Of a DNA stretch of 16,149 bases, positions 13,852-16,149 are shown one piece after another. The position numbers and the translations under genes were made by a program. Where the stretch lies: the NCBI GenBank assembly GCA_023145275.1, contig JAGLEB010000150.1, positions 1 to 16,149 on the forward strand, given 5' to 3'. Within the stretch, counting starts at the first letter, position 1; each line of letters opens with the position of its first letter. This DNA comes from Flavobacteriales bacterium (GTDB lineage: Bacteria > Bacteroidota > Bacteroidia > Flavobacteriales > JADGDT01). The notes beneath the pieces were generated by a model. It made no database searches, was not told the origin of the DNA, and was given only the letters and a program-made list of their open reading frames with translations.

Positions 13852-16149
13852 TTAAAACCCAACATCAACACCAAACGAGAATACTCTCGATGGCAAATAA
13901 ACGTTACTAGTTGTCCCCGCAAACGATTGCTGAGGATTCATACCTTTACGCCCTGTTGATACAAACAAATTCTCGCCAGTAACAAATAATCTTAATGAGC
14001 CCAGTTTAATCTTATCTAAAGCTTTCTGGTCAAACATATAACTGAAATTAATATTACGTAGAGACAAATAAGACGCATCAGTTAGCCATCTATCTGAAGA
14101 AGAAGGAGCAATATTTACATTCCCATTCTCTAAACGAGGAATATTAACATTATCACCATCTTGCCTCCAGCCATTTAACTGATCAACGTGAAGAGAAGAA
14201 CCAAAATCGCCTTCCTGCATCAGTGATGCATAACTATAATCTAGAGTTTCGCCACCTATTGAATAGGTAAACAATATATCTAAAGTAAATCCTCTATAAG
14301 AGAAACTATTAGTTATCGACCCAAATAAATCAGGAATTGAAGAAGAACCAGTATAGCCTTTATTAGCATCAGCATAATTTTCTGTCAATACAGGGTTTCC
14401 ATCGGCATCATACTTTCTGTGTGTTTCACCATTAGCATCTTCTTCCCATACATGATACTGCGCAGCTCCTGTTTTTGAATCTACTCCATAATAATCGTAT
14501 AAGAAATAATCATAGATAGAATGACCTATATGCCATCTTTTAGACCCGTTAATAAAAGGAGCAGGTATATCAGTAATTTCATTTTTAATAGTAGATGCCT
14601 GCATGTCTATATTCCATCTAAAATCATCCGTTTGTATAGCTACAATTCCCAATCCAAATTCGAAACCTTGATTGTAAATAGTAGCCACATTACGAGGCTG
14701 AGTATCTAAGCCAATGGAAGGTGCAATTGGTAAATTATACAATAAATCTTCAGAAATCTTCTTGTAGAATTCTACAGATCCTTTTAGTCTATTATTAAAA
14801 AAACCAAAATCTAAAGCTATATCAAAACTCTTGTTAGACTCCCAAGTAAGATCATCATTACCAAGAGTACTAGGGTACAGACCTGGCTGCAATCCATTAG
14901 GCCTAGTGGAATACAATGCGCGGAACGCGTAATAGTCACCTGCTAAATTATCATTACCAACTTCTCCATAAGAACCTCTAAGCTTTAAATTATCTAACCA
15001 AGTAATATCTTGCATGAAGTTTTCCTCTGTAATCCTCCATGACAATCCAACTGAATAGAAACCTCCCCATCGATTATCTTCATGGAACACTGATGAACCA
15101 TCATATCGATAAGAAGCAGAAAGATAATATCTATTCATGTAATCGTAATTTAATCTAGAAAAATACCCTTCATTTCTTTTATCTGTAGTAGCTCCAGTAA
15201 GAGATGTTGGTGTTACGAAATTATCAAATTCGTAAATACCTTCAATCACTTGTTGAGATTTCATCCCATACATATCAGTATAATTTCTACTAAAATTTTC
15301 ATGACCAAGTAAAACATCGAAATTATGATCCTCACCTAGAGTGAACGAATAATTCAATAATTGATTAAAGTTAAGAACAGTTCTCGAATACCTAGTTTCA
15401 CTATATCGTCCGTTTGGTGCACCATCTCCAACTATATCGTTTTCGTATTCGCTTTGTTTATAATTATTAATATCTATACTTGCATTTACAGTCAACTTTA
15501 AATTTTCAATTATATTAAATTGGAAAAAAGTTCTATTACTTAAATTATTAACCTTCGTATAGTTATCATTGTAATCTAATTCTGCAACGATATGTCTACC
15601 ATTGAAGGCCCCAGAAGGTCTTGAATTTATTCCGTATTCTTGATATCCTTCACCTAGGTCATATATTTTATTCCCAGAGGCATCATTTATATACTTCCCT
15701 GTATTAGGATCAACAACATAAACAGGATAAATCGGGCCAATACTCCTAGCGAAGTAAAAAGGATTTGAGTAACCTGTATCTGTTGTAGAAGTAGAAGCTA
15801 ATCCTTGATTAACAAGAGATCCAGAAAAGTTTGTTCCAATTTTCAACCATTTCTTTGGAGTCATATTTAAATTGATACGTGCGTTAATACGGTTATAGTC
15901 CGAATTTGTCATATATCCCGTTTCATCTAAATATCCCAAAGAAAAGAAGTAAGTATGTTTCTCCCCTCCACCAGAAGCAGATAAGTTATAATTTTGTCTA
16001 TAACCTGTTTGTTCTAAAGGGTCATACCAATTCAAATCTGGAAAAATAACATTTGCACTTGGGTTTATTTTTCCATCAGATCCAAGTATCATATCATTAT
16101 CGACATCGAATGGATTATACTTCAATTGATTAAATATTTCTTTATAAGC
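13852..16149 (-). CDS. SusC/RagA-family TonB-dependent transporter (pair 3, N-terminus outside window)
   Basis: The C-terminal part, about 765 residues, of an outer-membrane SusC barrel. The frame stays open to the window edge: eight codons (AYKEIFNQ) lie before the TTG at 16125 that could be mistaken for a start. That Leu aligns with Leu297 of the complete SusC in this window, so about 290 residues (signal peptide, carboxypeptidase-D-like domain, TonB box, plug) are missing to the right. Barrel hallmarks are FSLGYLDETGYMTNSDYNRI, GPIYPVYVVD, RYYLSASYRYDGSSVF, GGFYSVGLSWRI, LKLRGSYGEVGND and the closing SDRWLTDASYLSLRNINFSY ... GVDVGF with terminal Phe. It is clearly paralogous to the other SusC: both share the GYLD-x-x-G-x-x-TNSD and SDRWL-x-DASY blocks. 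It forms an operon with the SusD 19 bases downstream. Substrate unknown. Confidence 0.95.
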   Translation of the reverse strand, partial: AYKEIFNQLKYNPFDVDNDMILGSDGKINPSANVIFPDLNWYDPLEQTGYRQNYNLSASGGGEKHTYFFSLGYLDETGYMTNSDYNRINARINLNMTPKKWLKIGTNFSGSLVNQGLASTSTTDTGYSNPFYFARSIGPIYPVYVVDPNTGKYINDASGNKIYDLGEGYQEYGINSRPSGAFNGRHIVAELDYNDNYTKVNNLSNRTFFQFNIIENLKLTVNASIDINNYKQSEYENDIVGDGAPNGRYSETRYSRTVLNFNQLLNYSFTLGEDHNFDVLLGHENFSRNYTDMYGMKSQQVIEGIYEFDNFVTPTSLTGATTDKRNEGYFSRLNYDYMNRYYLSASYRYDGSSVFHEDNRWGGFYSVGLSWRITEENFMQDITWLDNLKLRGSYGEVGNDNLAGDYYAFRALYSTRPNGLQPGLYPSTLGNDDLTWESNKSFDIALDFGFFNNRLKGSVEFYKKISEDLLYNLPIAPSIGLDTQPRNVATIYNQGFEFGLGIVAIQTDDFRWNIDMQASTIKNEITDIPAPFINGSKRWHIGHSIYDYFLYDYYGVDSKTGAAQYHVWEEDANGETHRKYDADGNPVLTENYADANKGYTGSSSIPDLFGSITNSFSYRGFTLDILFTYSIGGETLDYSYASLMQEGDFGSSLHVDQLNGWRQDGDNVNIPRLENGNVNIAPSSSDRWLTDASYLSLRNINFSYMFDQKALDKIKLGSLRLFVTGENLFVSTGRKGMNPQQSFAGTTSNVYLPSRVFSFGVDVGF

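Noticed and set aside
10422..14709. Plus-strand frames of 61-78 codons inside the susC and susD genes
   Set aside because: All are antisense to intact SusC or SusD genes, without motifs or promoter support.
16123..16125. TTG at 16125 as start codon of the rightmost SusC
   Set aside because: The frame continues open to the window edge with family-like sequence, and the predicted protein would lack signal peptide, plug and TonB box. The gene is cut by the window edge.
1..16149. CRISPR arrays, tRNA or rRNA genes, and complete insertion sequences
   Set aside because: No regularly spaced repeats, no recognisable tRNA or rRNA sequence and no transposase-like coding region were seen.

Overview
The window looks like the chromosome of a member of the Bacteroidota, plausibly a flavobacterium-like or related AT-rich lineage. 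The evidence is an S46 dipeptidyl-peptidase, several SusC/SusD outer-membrane uptake proteins, SusD lipoproteins with short lipobox signals, promoter-like elements of the Bacteroidota type (TTG/TTTG about 18-20 bases before TAnnTTTG), and strongly AT-rich spacers without clear Shine-Dalgarno sites. The species cannot be named from sequence alone.

Left part (1-2763): the 3' two-thirds of an S46 peptidase gene (+ strand, cut by the window edge) converges on a minus-strand gene for a tandem universal stress protein with a TPR-like tail. Two hairpin terminators sit back to back between them. Bases 2764-3260 form a noncoding gap holding the stress gene's probable promoter and an unexplained inverted repeat.

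Middle part (3261-5451): a minus-strand Xre antitoxin/RES toxin pair overlaps by 17 bases. A double TTGTA/TACAA dyad upstream is its likely autoregulatory operator. Divergently on the + strand lies an SPFH/Band-7 membrane protein, followed by a 50-residue ribbon-helix-helix (Arc-like) protein that is easily missed by size cut-offs. A bidirectional hairpin closes this unit.

Right part (5620-16149): a minus-strand nutrient-uptake locus. Reading in the direction of transcription it holds a SusC (5' end outside the window) with its SusD, a terminator, a second complete SusC-SusD pair with its own promoter and leader hairpin, another terminator, and then a third SusD of a different, shorter type with no SusC of its own. 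The SusC proteins form TonB-dependent outer-membrane barrels and the SusD lipoproteins act as surface lids and ligand binders. The two SusC-SusD pairs are clearly paralogous. No glycoside hydrolase, sulfatase, peptidase or regulator of the locus lies inside the window, so the substrate cannot be stated. The locus ends at about 5620, where it meets the convergent SPFH unit, and continues beyond 16149.

Most genes belong to known families. The least explained elements are the orphan SusD with its palindromic upstream region, the SPFH plus ribbon-helix-helix pair, the structured leader of the second SusC gene, and the inverted repeat near 3200.
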